Shown piece after piece: positions 1 through 8,453 of a stretch of 44,721 bases of DNA (position 1 is the first letter of the stretch; each line of letters starts with the position of its first letter). Source of the DNA: Acidobacteriota bacterium (lineage in GTDB: Bacteria; Acidobacteriota; Polarisedimenticolia; JACPZX01); NCBI GenBank assembly GCA_016195325.1, contig JACPZX010000122.1, positions 1-44,721 on the forward strand, written 5' to 3'. A model generated the notes under the pieces. It worked only from the letters and a program-made list of their open reading frames with translations. It ran no database searches and had not been told where the DNA came from. The position numbers and the translations under genes are program-made.

Positions 1-327
1 AAGGACATGAAGGATGCGCTCGACTTCTACACGCGCGTCCTCGGCTTCCGCTGCGAGGCGTCGAGCGAGGAGTGGGGGTGGGCGTGCGTGAAGCGCGACC
101 AGGTGACGCTCATGATCGCGCTCCCCAAACCGCGCGAGCCGTTCGACCGCCCGGCCTTCACCGGGTCGCTGTACCTGCGCACCGACGACGTCGAGGGGGC
201 GTGGCGCGACCTGAAGGACAAGGCCCGCGTCTGTTACCCGATCGAGGACTTCGGGTACGGCATGCGCGAGTTCGCGATCTACGACAACAATGGATATCTC
301 CTCCAATTCGGACAGGAGATCCCATAG
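1..327 (+). CDS. VOC-family (glyoxalase/bleomycin-resistance-like) protein, C-terminal part
   Basis: The reading frame is open from the first base, and the first visible residues (KDMKDALDFYTRVLGF) are the usual first beta-alpha unit of a VOC domain. The true start is therefore upstream of the window, and the ATG at position 7 is probably internal. The end (REFAIYDNNGYLLQFGQE) matches the last beta-strands of the fold. VOC proteins are small dimers that bind a metal or hydrophobic ligand; substrates range from methylglyoxal adducts to antibiotics, and the sequence does not say which. In the last strand a Gln stands where metal-binding members have Glu, so metal catalysis is doubtful. It lies 11 bp before the kinase gene on the same strand. 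Confidence 0.85.
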   Translation, partial: KDMKDALDFYTRVLGFRCEASSEEWGWACVKRDQVTLMIALPKPREPFDRPAFTGSLYLRTDDVEGAWRDLKDKARVCYPIEDFGYGMREFAIYDNNGYLLQFGQEIP

Positions 328-338
328 GATAGGGGCGC

Positions 339-2939
339 ATGAGCCGCCCCGCGCTCTCCCGCTACCGCATCCTCGACCGCATCGGCGCCGGGGGGATGGG
401 CGTCGTCTACCGGGCTAAGGATCTCTCCCTCGGCCGCGAGGTGGCGCTCAAGCTCCTCCCGGAGTCCTTCGCCGGCCGCGGCGATCTCCTGGCGCGCTTC
501 CGCCGCGAGGCGCGCGCCGCGGCGGCGCTCAACCACCCGGGTATCTGCACCATCTACGAGGTCGGCGAGGTGGCCGAGGGGGACGAGGTCGTCGTCTCGT
601 CCGACGGCACGTCGCTCCCTCCCGGGACGCACTACATCTCGATGGAGCGCATCCAGGGGAAGACACTCCGCGAGACCATTTCGGGGCGGCCTCTTCCGGT
701 GGCCGAGGCGCTGCGCCTGGCTCTCGAGATCGCCGAGGCGCTCTCCCACGCCCACCGCTCGGGGATCGTCCACCGGGATCTCAAGCCGAGCAACGTCATG
801 ATCACGGACGATGGCCGCGCGAAGATCCTCGACTTCGGCCTCGCGAAATTCTACGACGAAGGTTCGTCGGCCGCGGTCCCCTCCGACGTGAGCGGGTTGC
901 CGACGAACGTCTCCGATCTGACGTCCCACGGCGAGATCCTCGGCACGTCGGCGTACATGTCCTCCGAGCAGGCCCGTGGGCTCAAGGTCGATCCGCGGTC
1001 CGACGTATTTTCGTTCGGCGCGGTCCTCCACGAGATGCTCACCGGGCGTCCGGCTTTCTCCGGCGCGACGCGGACGGATGTCCTCGGCGCGGTGCTGCGC
1101 GATCGGCCGGCGCGGGCGTCGTCGTCGAACCCGGACGTTCCGGCGGAGCTGGAGCGGATCGTCACGAAGTGCCTCGAGAAGGAGCCGAAGGATCGGTACG
1201 CGGACAGCGGGGCGGTTGTCGCCGACTTGAAGCGCGTGCGGCTGCGGACGACCGGGTCGGCGGACACGACGGTGGCGACGCCGGGGGCGCCGGCGGCGCC
1301 GACGCGACGGAGATCACGTTTCGCGATCGTGCTGGTGCTCGCGGCGGGGGCGGTCACCATGTGGATTGCACGGGGAGGGCGGGGGCCCGTCGAGCCGATT
1401 CCGGTTGCGATACTCGCTTTTGCGTACGAAGGACCTGCAGAATCGGCGTACCTCAAGGATATCGTACCGCTTGCGGTTGCTGATGCGCTGAGGGTGTCTC
1501 CGGGTATCCAGCTCGTACCGTTCGGTTCGAGCCGCAGCTTCAGCAGTGGGGCGGATCCCAACATCGTCAAGCAGCAGCTCGGCGTGAACTGGATCGTCTC
1601 GGGGAGGCTTTCGGTCGCCGGTGACAGCTTCGTGCAGTCGATCGAGGTGGCCGGACTTGGGGGCGAGGCTCCGTGGTCACGGGAGATTCGGGGGCGGATC
1701 GTGGAAATCGTTCCGCTCTCGGCAGCCATCGCTCCGGAAATCGTGCCGCGCGTCGGGGCGCGCGCCGAGAGGTCATCCATCGCGGGCCGCCGAAGACCAG
1801 CCGCCATGGAGGCCTACCTCCGCGGCCTTACGCTTCTCGAGGGGTGGGATGTGAAGCGTAACGCGGAGCAAGCCGAAGCGGCCTTCCGCGAAGCCATCGC
1901 AGCCGAACCAGCTTTCGCTGAGGCAGAGGCGGGAGTTGCATTGGCACTTCTCAGTCGATTCTCGCGAACTCGAGACGTGTCATTGATCGACCTAGCAGCC
2001 TCGAGCGCTGAGCACGCGATATCCCTCAATGGATCCGCCCCCGAGTCAAACGTAGCCATGGGCCTCGTCGAACTTCAGCGTGGACACTCCATCGAAGCGG
2101 TCGCCAGCTTCGAGAAAGCGCTTTCCGAGGCTCCGGCGGACGACGCGATACATCGCCGAATCGCCTCGGCGTACGGCAGTCTTGGGCGGGATGCGGACGC
2201 AGATCGGATGTTCGACCGCGCGACAAGATTGCGCCCTGGGTTTTGGGATAATTACAACACTTGGGCGTACTACTGCCTGCAGCGCGGGCGGTATGCCAAA
2301 GCGATTGAGCTCTACATGAAGGTCATCGAGCTTCACGCCGGAAGCGATAGTGGGTATACGAATCTCGCCGCGGCGCACATGTTTCAAGGCGATTACGCCG
2401 CAGCCGTGCCGCTCTTGCAAGCGGCACTCAAGATCAATCCAAGCGTCCAGTCTTACAACAACCTGGGAGCCGCCTACTATGCTCTCCTCAAGTTTGACAA
2501 CGCCAGAATCGAGTGGGAGGTCGCGTGGTCGATGTCGCACGAGGCGATGACGGCGTCCAACCTGGGCGACGCGTACCGCCAGCTCCAGCTTCAAGAACGC
2601 GCACGCGAGTCGTATGCACGGGCGATCGATCTTGCCAAGACCAAGCTTTCAGCCAATCCGCGGGACGCTACTACGCGAGGCATGCTGGCGAATGCGCTTG
2701 CTGGCTCCGGTAATTGCGGCCAATCCGCAACAGAGGCCGCGCGTGCCGTCGCAGAGCGTTCCAGCGATCCATCCATCGCGTACTACGCGGCGGTCGCTTC
2801 GGCAATCTGTCGTGACGACGCGGCGGCCGTGCGCTATGCGCTCTTGGCGATCGAGGGTGGCGCCATCGCCGACGTAAGAACGAATCCTGACTTGGCACTG
2901 ACTCGGCAAGATGCCGCAATCGGCGCACGGCTTCGGTAG
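339..2939 (+). CDS. Membrane Ser/Thr protein kinase with TolB-like and TPR extracytoplasmic tail
   Basis: An 866-residue PknB-type kinase. Residues about 8-297 form the kinase domain: glycine loop GAGGMGVVY near 17-25, catalytic Lys in EVALKLL, HRDLKPSN near 145-152, and DFGLAK near 165. The activation segment ends in GTSAYMSSEQA, where most bacterial kinases have SPEQA. A single membrane helix follows at about 327-345. Next comes a module of about 120 residues (PVAILAFAYEG onward) that resembles the TolB-N-like domain found in acidobacterial kinases and regulators, and then a long TPR array to the end. The likely role is phosphorylation of cytoplasmic targets in response to protein contacts outside the membrane; the signal is unknown. 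The last third is visibly less GC-rich than the kinase domain. Confidence 0.93.
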   Translation: MSRPALSRYRILDRIGAGGMGVVYRAKDLSLGREVALKLLPESFAGRGDLLARFRREARAAAALNHPGICTIYEVGEVAEGDEVVVSSDGTSLPPGTHYISMERIQGKTLRETISGRPLPVAEALRLALEIAEALSHAHRSGIVHRDLKPSNVMITDDGRAKILDFGLAKFYDEGSSAAVPSDVSGLPTNVSDLTSHGEILGTSAYMSSEQARGLKVDPRSDVFSFGAVLHEMLTGRPAFSGATRTDVLGAVLRDRPARASSSNPDVPAELERIVTKCLEKEPKDRYADSGAVVADLKRVRLRTTGSADTTVATPGAPAAPTRRRSRFAIVLVLAAGAVTMWIARGGRGPVEPIPVAILAFAYEGPAESAYLKDIVPLAVADALRVSPGIQLVPFGSSRSFSSGADPNIVKQQLGVNWIVSGRLSVAGDSFVQSIEVAGLGGEAPWSREIRGRIVEIVPLSAAIAPEIVPRVGARAERSSIAGRRRPAAMEAYLRGLTLLEGWDVKRNAEQAEAAFREAIAAEPAFAEAEAGVALALLSRFSRTRDVSLIDLAASSAEHAISLNGSAPESNVAMGLVELQRGHSIEAVASFEKALSEAPADDAIHRRIASAYGSLGRDADADRMFDRATRLRPGFWDNYNTWAYYCLQRGRYAKAIELYMKVIELHAGSDSGYTNLAAAHMFQGDYAAAVPLLQAALKINPSVQSYNNLGAAYYALLKFDNARIEWEVAWSMSHEAMTASNLGDAYRQLQLQERARESYARAIDLAKTKLSANPRDATTRGMLANALAGSGNCGQSATEAARAVAERSSDPSIAYYAAVASAICRDDAAAVRYALLAIEGGAIADVRTNPDLALTRQDAAIGARLR

Positions 2940-2973
2940 TCCTGTCGCGAGCTGGGTTGGAACCACCGATGGA

Positions 2974-3696
2974 CTACGGGTTCACGACTACCATGATTCC
3001 GGGGTCGACTCCCCCTAGGAATTCGGATTCGTCGCGCCAGAGATGGACCGAGAAACCGAACAATGACTTGGCGGCGGCATTTGGGTCCATTACCGACTTG
3101 TCGATGTAGAACGGTAGGGTGAGATTCTCGTAGCGACCCCGCTTCAAGGGAACTTTGTTGATCTGGTTGTAGGGACCCTTCATCGGTGAACCTTGATTCT
3201 TCGCGAAGGCAAATTCGATCTCAACCTTGTCGTGATTCGCGTCCCAGTCTCCCACCGACAATCCCGAGGTATCGAGAATGAATGTCAGTCTCCCGGCACC
3301 GCGCACTTTCGCACACTCGGGTTCGGCCCTTACGGCGAACCTGGGTCCCTTCTTCCACGTCGGGGGAGAGACGATGATCTTGATCGACTGATTGCCGTCC
3401 GCATCGTCGTACTCCTTGGGATTCTTGCACGACGAATTGTTCGACATGACGCCGATCTGTCCTTGAACTGAAAACTCCGTCTTAGCCTGCCCTGTCGTCT
3501 CCTTCGGTTTCGGCGAGCCGGCTCCCTCTGCAAGCACCGGTCCGATGAGAAAAATCCCGACGCTTATCGCGGGCACCGACAGTCGAACCAACCCGAACCC
3601 GCTTCGCGACTTGCCAGAACTGCCAAAGCCCGAGTTCCTGAGCACTTGATTGCGGCGTGCGCTTCCCGTGTCAATTGTCACCCAACCCTCCCTCAT
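2974..3696 (-). CDS. Secreted protein of unknown function
   Basis: About 240 residues. A hydrophobic stretch near residues 36-56, ending in PVLAEGAG, looks like an export signal, and the rest is hydrophilic with strand-like repeats and four cysteines. I do not recognise the family. The start is uncertain. An ATG gives 240 residues with an over-long N-terminus, a GTG five codons later (3681) lies just after GGGAGGG, and a TTG directly before the hydrophobic stretch would give a standard signal peptide. The gene converges on the kinase with a 34-bp gap. Base composition is unlike most of the window: 3181-3240 contains 29 G/C in 60 bases. This suggests a different origin. Confidence 0.7.
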   Translation of the reverse strand: MREGWVTIDTGSARRNQVLRNSGFGSSGKSRSGFGLVRLSVPAISVGIFLIGPVLAEGAGSPKPKETTGQAKTEFSVQGQIGVMSNNSSCKNPKEYDDADGNQSIKIIVSPPTWKKGPRFAVRAEPECAKVRGAGRLTFILDTSGLSVGDWDANHDKVEIEFAFAKNQGSPMKGPYNQINKVPLKRGRYENLTLPFYIDKSVMDPNAAAKSLFGFSVHLWRDESEFLGGVDPGIMVVVNP

Positions 3697-3912
3697 TCGA
3701 TAGATGGCTCAGCGTCCCTGAAAACCGCCGACAGTCTGCGCTGACATCTAGGTTACAGAATATCGACGCGAAATGGCAATAGTACATCCCGGGATCGGAG
3801 AGACGAATGAGTTTGTTGGGCGCTCGAACACTGCCGCGTCGGTCAAGCGCTTGATGGATCGGTCGCACGGCCAGCCGCCAGGCGTCCGACTGAACGACAT
3901 GCGGAGCGCAGA

Positions 3913-3940
3913 CGCCCGGGACCGTCGCCGGCCCCGGGCG
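3913..3940 (-). terminator. GC-rich hairpin downstream of FG-GAP gene
   Basis: CGCCCGGG and CCCGGGCG form a perfect 8-bp stem around a 12-nt loop, 16 bp beyond the stop codon of the FG-GAP gene on the minus strand. There is no T-tract after it, so it may be a pause site, an mRNA 3'-end stabiliser or a Rho-linked terminator. The rest of the gap 3697-3956 shows nothing else convincing. Confidence 0.4.
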
Positions 3941-3956
3941 CCCGCATCCTTGAGCC

Positions 3957-5417
3957 CTACCTCCATCCCCTCATCGCCGGATCCGTGAGGTTCGAGCCGT
4001 CAGGCAGCACGCGATCCCTCAGCGACACGTGCCCCTTCGGTGGATTCAGGTCCGCCGTCGCATCCGCCACCGGCGCTCCTGACGTCGCCGACATCGGATT
4101 CCCCGCCACCACGTACGCGATGTCGAGGCCCGTCAGCAGCCAGTCCGGAACCCCGTCCCCGCTCACGTCACCGAGCGCCACCGTGTCGAAGCCGATCTCG
4201 GTGTTGTTCCCCGTCGCGGTGAACGTCCGCAGGTACTGCCCGTTCTTCCCCGAGACGAGGTAGCACTTCCCCGCCTGGAAGTTCCCCTCGTTGTTCAGGT
4301 ACGCGCCGAGAAGGATGTCGTCGTAACCATCGCCGTCCACGTCCCCCGCGCCGCGGCCGATCCCCATCCCGTCACCGCAGTTCTCGCCGGGGATGTTGCG
4401 GAGCTTCTCCCCCGTCGCGCCGGAGAAGACGTAGCCGCGCCCCTTGAAGCAGCTCTTCTGGACGGTGTCGGCGACGTCGCCGACGAAGACATCGTGGACG
4501 CCATCGGCGTTCACGTCGCCCGCGTCGTGGATGAAGAAGAAGCCGAACGCGAGCGCGGTGCCCATAGGAAGGAGCGGCCGCACCACCGAGCCGTCCGCGC
4601 CGCTCAGGATGTAGGCGAGTCCGCCCGGGATCTTCGCCGGGCCGGAGTCCTTCAGCTCGCCGGCCGCGCCGACTCCGACCTCGGGGATCCCGTCGCCGTT
4701 CAGATCCGGAAGTCCCGTGACCGCCGTGCCGAAGAGACCACCCGCCTGTGTGCCGCTCGCGCTCCAGAGGAGGGCGCCGGTGGCGCCGGAGTAGACGTTG
4801 ACGACGCCCGCCTGGACGAGGCCGCCCGGGCTCGAGATGGGAGCGCCCGCGATGACGTCATCGTGGCCGTCGCCGTTGATGTCCTTCACGAAGCCGACGT
4901 CGAAGCCGAGGAAGGTGCCCGGGGCGCCGGGGATCGTGAGGAGGATCGAGTGATCGGCCCCCGAGATGACGAGGACGCGCGCCGGATTCCGGCCGATGCC
5001 GGGGGCGCCCAGGACGTAGTCGGGGACGCCGTCGGCGTTGACGTCGCCGCCGCCGGAGGCTCCGTACCCCATCCGCTCGTTGGGGGCGCCGACGACGGTG
5101 TGGAGCACCGCCCCGGTGCGCCCCGAGTAGACGTACGCCTTGCCGGCGCGGATCCCCCCCTCGCGGTTGAGGATGGCGGTGATGACGTACTCCGCCGCGC
5201 CGTCGTGATCGAGGTCGCCGATCCTCTCGGCGACCCAGCCGAAGTTGTCGCCGGCAGCCTCCGCGCTGAGGGTGTTCAACACCACAGTTCCCGGCTCCTT
5301 GAACGCCTGCGCCTCGGCGGGGGTCGCGCCGACCCATGCCGCACCGAGAGCCGTGCCGGCCACCAGGCCCGCCGCGACCGCCCTTCCCACACCCGCCCGC
5401 ATCTTCTTGACGACCAT
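3957..5417 (-). CDS. Secreted FG-GAP / integrin-alpha-like beta-propeller protein
   Basis: 486 residues with an N-terminal signal peptide (hydrophobic GLVAGTALGAAWVGA, then ATPAEAQA cleavage region). Seven FG-GAP-type repeats follow, each with an acidic calcium-binding loop of the DxDxDG type: DLDHDGAAEY, DVNADGVPDY, DINGDGHDDV, DLNGDGIPEV, DVNADGVHDV, DVDGDGYDDI and DVSGDGVPDW. Seven repeats are what a complete seven-bladed propeller needs. Such proteins are exported and usually mediate adhesion or surface binding; no enzyme motif is visible. The ATG is preceded by AAGGAGGG at good spacing. It is divergent from the winged-helix regulator across a 239-bp region that contains phased repeats, so it is a candidate target of that regulator. 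Confidence 0.9.
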   Translation of the reverse strand: MVVKKMRAGVGRAVAAGLVAGTALGAAWVGATPAEAQAFKEPGTVVLNTLSAEAAGDNFGWVAERIGDLDHDGAAEYVITAILNREGGIRAGKAYVYSGRTGAVLHTVVGAPNERMGYGASGGGDVNADGVPDYVLGAPGIGRNPARVLVISGADHSILLTIPGAPGTFLGFDVGFVKDINGDGHDDVIAGAPISSPGGLVQAGVVNVYSGATGALLWSASGTQAGGLFGTAVTGLPDLNGDGIPEVGVGAAGELKDSGPAKIPGGLAYILSGADGSVVRPLLPMGTALAFGFFFIHDAGDVNADGVHDVFVGDVADTVQKSCFKGRGYVFSGATGEKLRNIPGENCGDGMGIGRGAGDVDGDGYDDILLGAYLNNEGNFQAGKCYLVSGKNGQYLRTFTATGNNTEIGFDTVALGDVSGDGVPDWLLTGLDIAYVVAGNPMSATSGAPVADATADLNPPKGHVSLRDRVLPDGSNLTDPAMRGWR

Positions 5418-5543
5418 GGACCGTCCCTCCTTCGCTGGACCCCCTCCCCACCGCCCGCGGCGGCCTCGAGGGGTCCGGTTGTGGCGCCCCGGGAATCCCC
5501 GGCGCGCGTTGACGCGGGGGATAGACGCCCGGAGCGCCGGGGC

Positions 5544-5583
5544 GTCATGAGAGGGGGATGAGACGGGGATGAAAGAGGGATGA
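5544..5583. promoter_or_regulatory. Four 11-bp-phased direct repeats, putative OmpR/CadC-type operator
   Basis: GGGATGA occurs at 5555-5561, 5566-5572 and 5577-5583, exactly 11 bp apart. A degenerate copy, GTCATGA, sits one more period upstream at 5544-5550, so ATGA recurs four times in phase. OmpR/PhoB-type winged-helix proteins are known to bind direct repeats with about 11-bp spacing, one helical turn. The array lies 73 bp upstream of the start of just such a regulator (5657) and 126 bp upstream of the divergent FG-GAP gene. Binding by that regulator is inferred. Confidence 0.6.
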
Positions 5584-5656
5584 ACCGAAGGGGGTGCTGC
5601 CGTGTCGAATAGAAAGTTCCCGATGAGTGTTCTCCTACCCGGGCGGGCGCACGCAC

Positions 5657-7531
5657 ATGGGCGAGGGTCGACCCGACATCCTGAGGTTCGGTTCCTTCGA
5701 GCTGGACGTCCGGAGCGGCGAGCTGCGGCGCGAGGGGTCGGTCGTCAGGCTCCAGGGGCAGCCGATCGAGCTCCTCTCGCTCCTCGCCGAGCGGGCGGGG
5801 GAGGTGGTGACCCGCGAGGAGATCCAGAGGCGGGTCTGGAAGAACGGCACGTTCGTGGATTTCGAGCAGGGAATCAACGCCTGCGTGCGGCAGATCCGCG
5901 CCGCGATCGGCGACCCGTTCGAGGCGCCCCGGTTCATCCAGACGCTGCCGAGGCGGGGCTACCGGTTCATCGCGCCGGTTGCGCGCGTCGGTCCACCCCC
6001 TTCGGCGGCCGTGGCGGCTCCCGTCGCAGCCTCACGGCCCCAACGTCCCCGCCTCGCCGGCTCCATCGCCGCGGGATTACTCCTCGTCGCGACCGTCGCG
6101 GCGATCGGCTGGAGCCGGGCGTCGCGCGTCGCGGCCGCGTCTCCCGGCGGCGCTCCGGTCGTCATCGTCCTCCCCTACCGCAACCTGAGCGGCGATCCCT
6201 CGCAGGGGTTCGTCTGCGACGGGCTCACCGAGGAGCTGATCACGCAGCTCAGCCGCCGGTACGGGCGGGAGCTCGGGGTGATCGCGCGCACGACGACGAT
6301 GACGTACCGGGACTCGACGAAGAGCGCGCGGGAGATCGCCGCTGAGGTGGGCGCCGGCTATGTCCTCGAGGGGAGCGTGCGGGCCGAACGGGATCGCGTG
6401 AGGATCACGTCGCAGCTCATCCGCGCCGTAGACGAGGTCCACCTCTGGGCCGGCAACCACGACCGGAGGCTCGGCGACACCCTGGCTCTCGAGAGCGAGG
6501 TGAGCGCGCAGATCGCGCGGGCGCTCGCGCTGCGGATTCTTCCCGACGGGGCGCAGGCCTCCGCGGCGACGACCCCCGCGGCCTATCGCGACTACCTGAG
6601 AGGGCGCGCGGCGCTCGCGGACGTCCCGGCCCCGCGCATCGATGAGGCGCGTTCGGCGTTCGAGAGCGCGGTGGCGGAAGACCCCGGGTTCGCGCCGGCG
6701 TGGACATCGCTCGCGAGGGCGCGCTGGATGCAGGGCGCCCCGGAGAGCGCGGCCGAGGCGTCGGCGCGGGATGCGTTGCGGAGGGCCCTCGCGCTCGACG
6801 ATTCCCTCTCCGACGCGCACGCGGCGCTCGCGGAGATCCGCTTCTACCACGATTGGGATTTCGAGGGGGCGCGGGCCGAGTGGGAGCGGGCGCTCGAGCT
6901 GAACCCGGGTTCCGCCGAGCTGCGTCACGACTTCGCCGCCTACTGGGGGGCGCGAGGGCGCCACGACGAGGCGCTGCGGCTCGTCGGCGAGGCCCTCAGG
7001 CTCGACCCGCTGGCCCCCGACGTTCTCTCCGACGTCGGCTGGTACTCGTACTTCGCGCGCCGTTACGACGACGCGGTGCGCCTCTCGAGGGAAACGCTCG
7101 CGAGGACGCCGGACTTCTTCTGGGCGCAGCGGTGCCTCGCCCTCTCGGCGATGCTCAAGGGGGACCTCGCCGCCGCCGTGCCCGCGCTGCGCGCCGAGAT
7201 GCTCGGCCGAGGCGCGCCCCCCGGGAGCGTGGCAGGCCTCGACGGCGCCGATCCGACGGCCGCCGTGCGGGCCTACTGGACATGGGATCTCGATCGGCGC
7301 GTCGCCCGCCGGGGGAAGCCCGGCGCCTCCCCGGCCGACGAGGCGGTGGCCCGGCTCGCGCTCGGAGATCGCGAGGGGGCGATCACGGCGCTCGAAGCCG
7401 CCGTCGGGATGAGGGCGGGGTGGATCCTCCCGTTCCTCGGCGTCGACCCGTTCTTCGATCCGCTTCGATCGGAGCCGCGCTTCGAGCGCGTCCTCGACCG
7501 CATCGGGATCGGGCCCGCCGCCTCGCGCTGA
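5657..7531 (+). CDS. CadC/ToxR-like membrane transcription regulator with TolB-like and TPR sensor
   Basis: About 624 residues. An OmpR-type winged helix-turn-helix DNA-binding domain occupies roughly residues 8-105 and ends in TLPRRGYRFIAPV, a family signature. A proline/alanine linker and one transmembrane helix (LAGSIAAGLLLVATVAAIGW) follow. Next is a TolB-N-like domain (VVIVLPYRNLSGDPSQGFVCDGLTEE...), and TPR repeats run to the C-terminus. This is the one-component, membrane-anchored regulator layout: DNA binding inside, sensing outside. I start at the ATG at 5657 because the domain begins eight residues later; an upstream in-frame start at 5627 is possible. Phased repeats upstream may be its binding site. 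The kinase at 339 carries the same sensor module. Confidence 0.9.
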   Translation: MGEGRPDILRFGSFELDVRSGELRREGSVVRLQGQPIELLSLLAERAGEVVTREEIQRRVWKNGTFVDFEQGINACVRQIRAAIGDPFEAPRFIQTLPRRGYRFIAPVARVGPPPSAAVAAPVAASRPQRPRLAGSIAAGLLLVATVAAIGWSRASRVAAASPGGAPVVIVLPYRNLSGDPSQGFVCDGLTEELITQLSRRYGRELGVIARTTTMTYRDSTKSAREIAAEVGAGYVLEGSVRAERDRVRITSQLIRAVDEVHLWAGNHDRRLGDTLALESEVSAQIARALALRILPDGAQASAATTPAAYRDYLRGRAALADVPAPRIDEARSAFESAVAEDPGFAPAWTSLARARWMQGAPESAAEASARDALRRALALDDSLSDAHAALAEIRFYHDWDFEGARAEWERALELNPGSAELRHDFAAYWGARGRHDEALRLVGEALRLDPLAPDVLSDVGWYSYFARRYDDAVRLSRETLARTPDFFWAQRCLALSAMLKGDLAAAVPALRAEMLGRGAPPGSVAGLDGADPTAAVRAYWTWDLDRRVARRGKPGASPADEAVARLALGDREGAITALEAAVGMRAGWILPFLGVDPFFDPLRSEPRFERVLDRIGIGPAASR

Positions 7532-7610
7532 GCGAATCCCCTTCAGGGGTCCTTCAGGGTCACCGCGCAAGGAGGGAGAATCGCAGGCGCTTCACCCCGG
7601 CGGGGTCCCG

Positions 7611-8453
7611 TCAGCGCCCGCGCTCGCGCCGGAGCGTCAGACCCCAGGTCCACGTCGCGGCGCCGCACGAGAAGGCGGCCGCGACGGCCGCCTGGATCCA
7701 CGGCATCGCGAGCGGCCGGAGCGCGACGAAGGCCGCGACGAACGCGGCGCCCCCTGCCGCGGCGGCCAGGGCGGCCGGGCTCCACATCCTGGGCGTCGAC
7801 GAGGGGCCGACCGGCTCGCCGGTCACCGCATCGACGACGCCTCGCCGCTCTGTCCAGTCGATGCGGTACGTGAGGAACCAGAGCGGGTAGTGGAGCAGTC
7901 GCGGCGAGGAGCCCGTCGCGGCCCCTTCGGGGATCCGATCGGGGGCCGGCACCATCACGTCGACCGCCTCCCCCTCCCGGATCAGCGCAAGCGCCGCGGC
8001 AGGGTCGGCGAGACGTCCCCTGTGGGCCGTCTCCGCGATCGACAGCCCGCGCCGATCGTCTCCGAGCGGGGCGACCGGGGCCTGGAATCCCGCCGGAAGG
8101 AGATCGCAGGCGGGGGCGAGGAGAGCGCGCGCGTCCTTCACGACGCGGGTCCTCCCCAGATCGGGGGCCCACTCGTGGAACGGCACGAGGAGGAGCCGCG
8201 CGCCGGTGAGCTGCGCGCGATCGAGATCCCCGCCGGTTCCCTGGAGGCGCGACCACGCGGCCTCCCGGGTCACGCGCGGCGGAACGAGCGGGGTGAGGAG
8301 CGGCGCGGCCGAACCGGCGGGTGTCCGGACCAGGAGGCAGCATCCGCAGTCGCGGCAGAAATGAGCGGGGACGGCGAGATCGGCGTGGATCGGTTTTCCG
8401 CAGAAGCCGCACGACACGGTGGATCGAAGGCCGACGACGACGCTCTCAGCCAC
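7611..8453 (-). CDS. Zinc-ribbon protein with C-terminal membrane helices (paralogue 2)
   Basis: 280 residues. A zinc ribbon lies at the N-terminus: CGFC near residues 15-18, then CRDCGCC about 15 residues on. A middle domain of about 150 residues is followed by a conserved segment (RLLHYPLWFLTYRIDW) and two membrane helices near the C-terminus. I know of no function for the family; the layout resembles membrane proteins that present a zinc-ribbon domain in the cytoplasm. The start is a GTG whose GTGGCTGA sequence overlaps the TGA of the upstream gene, so the two are translationally coupled. It shares architecture and the HxPxW segment with its upstream neighbour, indicating a tandem duplication. 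Confidence 0.8.
   Translation of the reverse strand: MAESVVVGLRSTVSCGFCGKPIHADLAVPAHFCRDCGCCLLVRTPAGSAAPLLTPLVPPRVTREAAWSRLQGTGGDLDRAQLTGARLLLVPFHEWAPDLGRTRVVKDARALLAPACDLLPAGFQAPVAPLGDDRRGLSIAETAHRGRLADPAAALALIREGEAVDVMVPAPDRIPEGAATGSSPRLLHYPLWFLTYRIDWTERRGVVDAVTGEPVGPSSTPRMWSPAALAAAAGGAAFVAAFVALRPLAMPWIQAAVAAAFSCGAATWTWGLTLRRERGR

Noticed and set aside
7538-7549. CCCC-TTCA-GGGG hairpin after the CadC-like regulator
   Set aside because: A four-base stem is too weak to call a terminator, with no T-tract.
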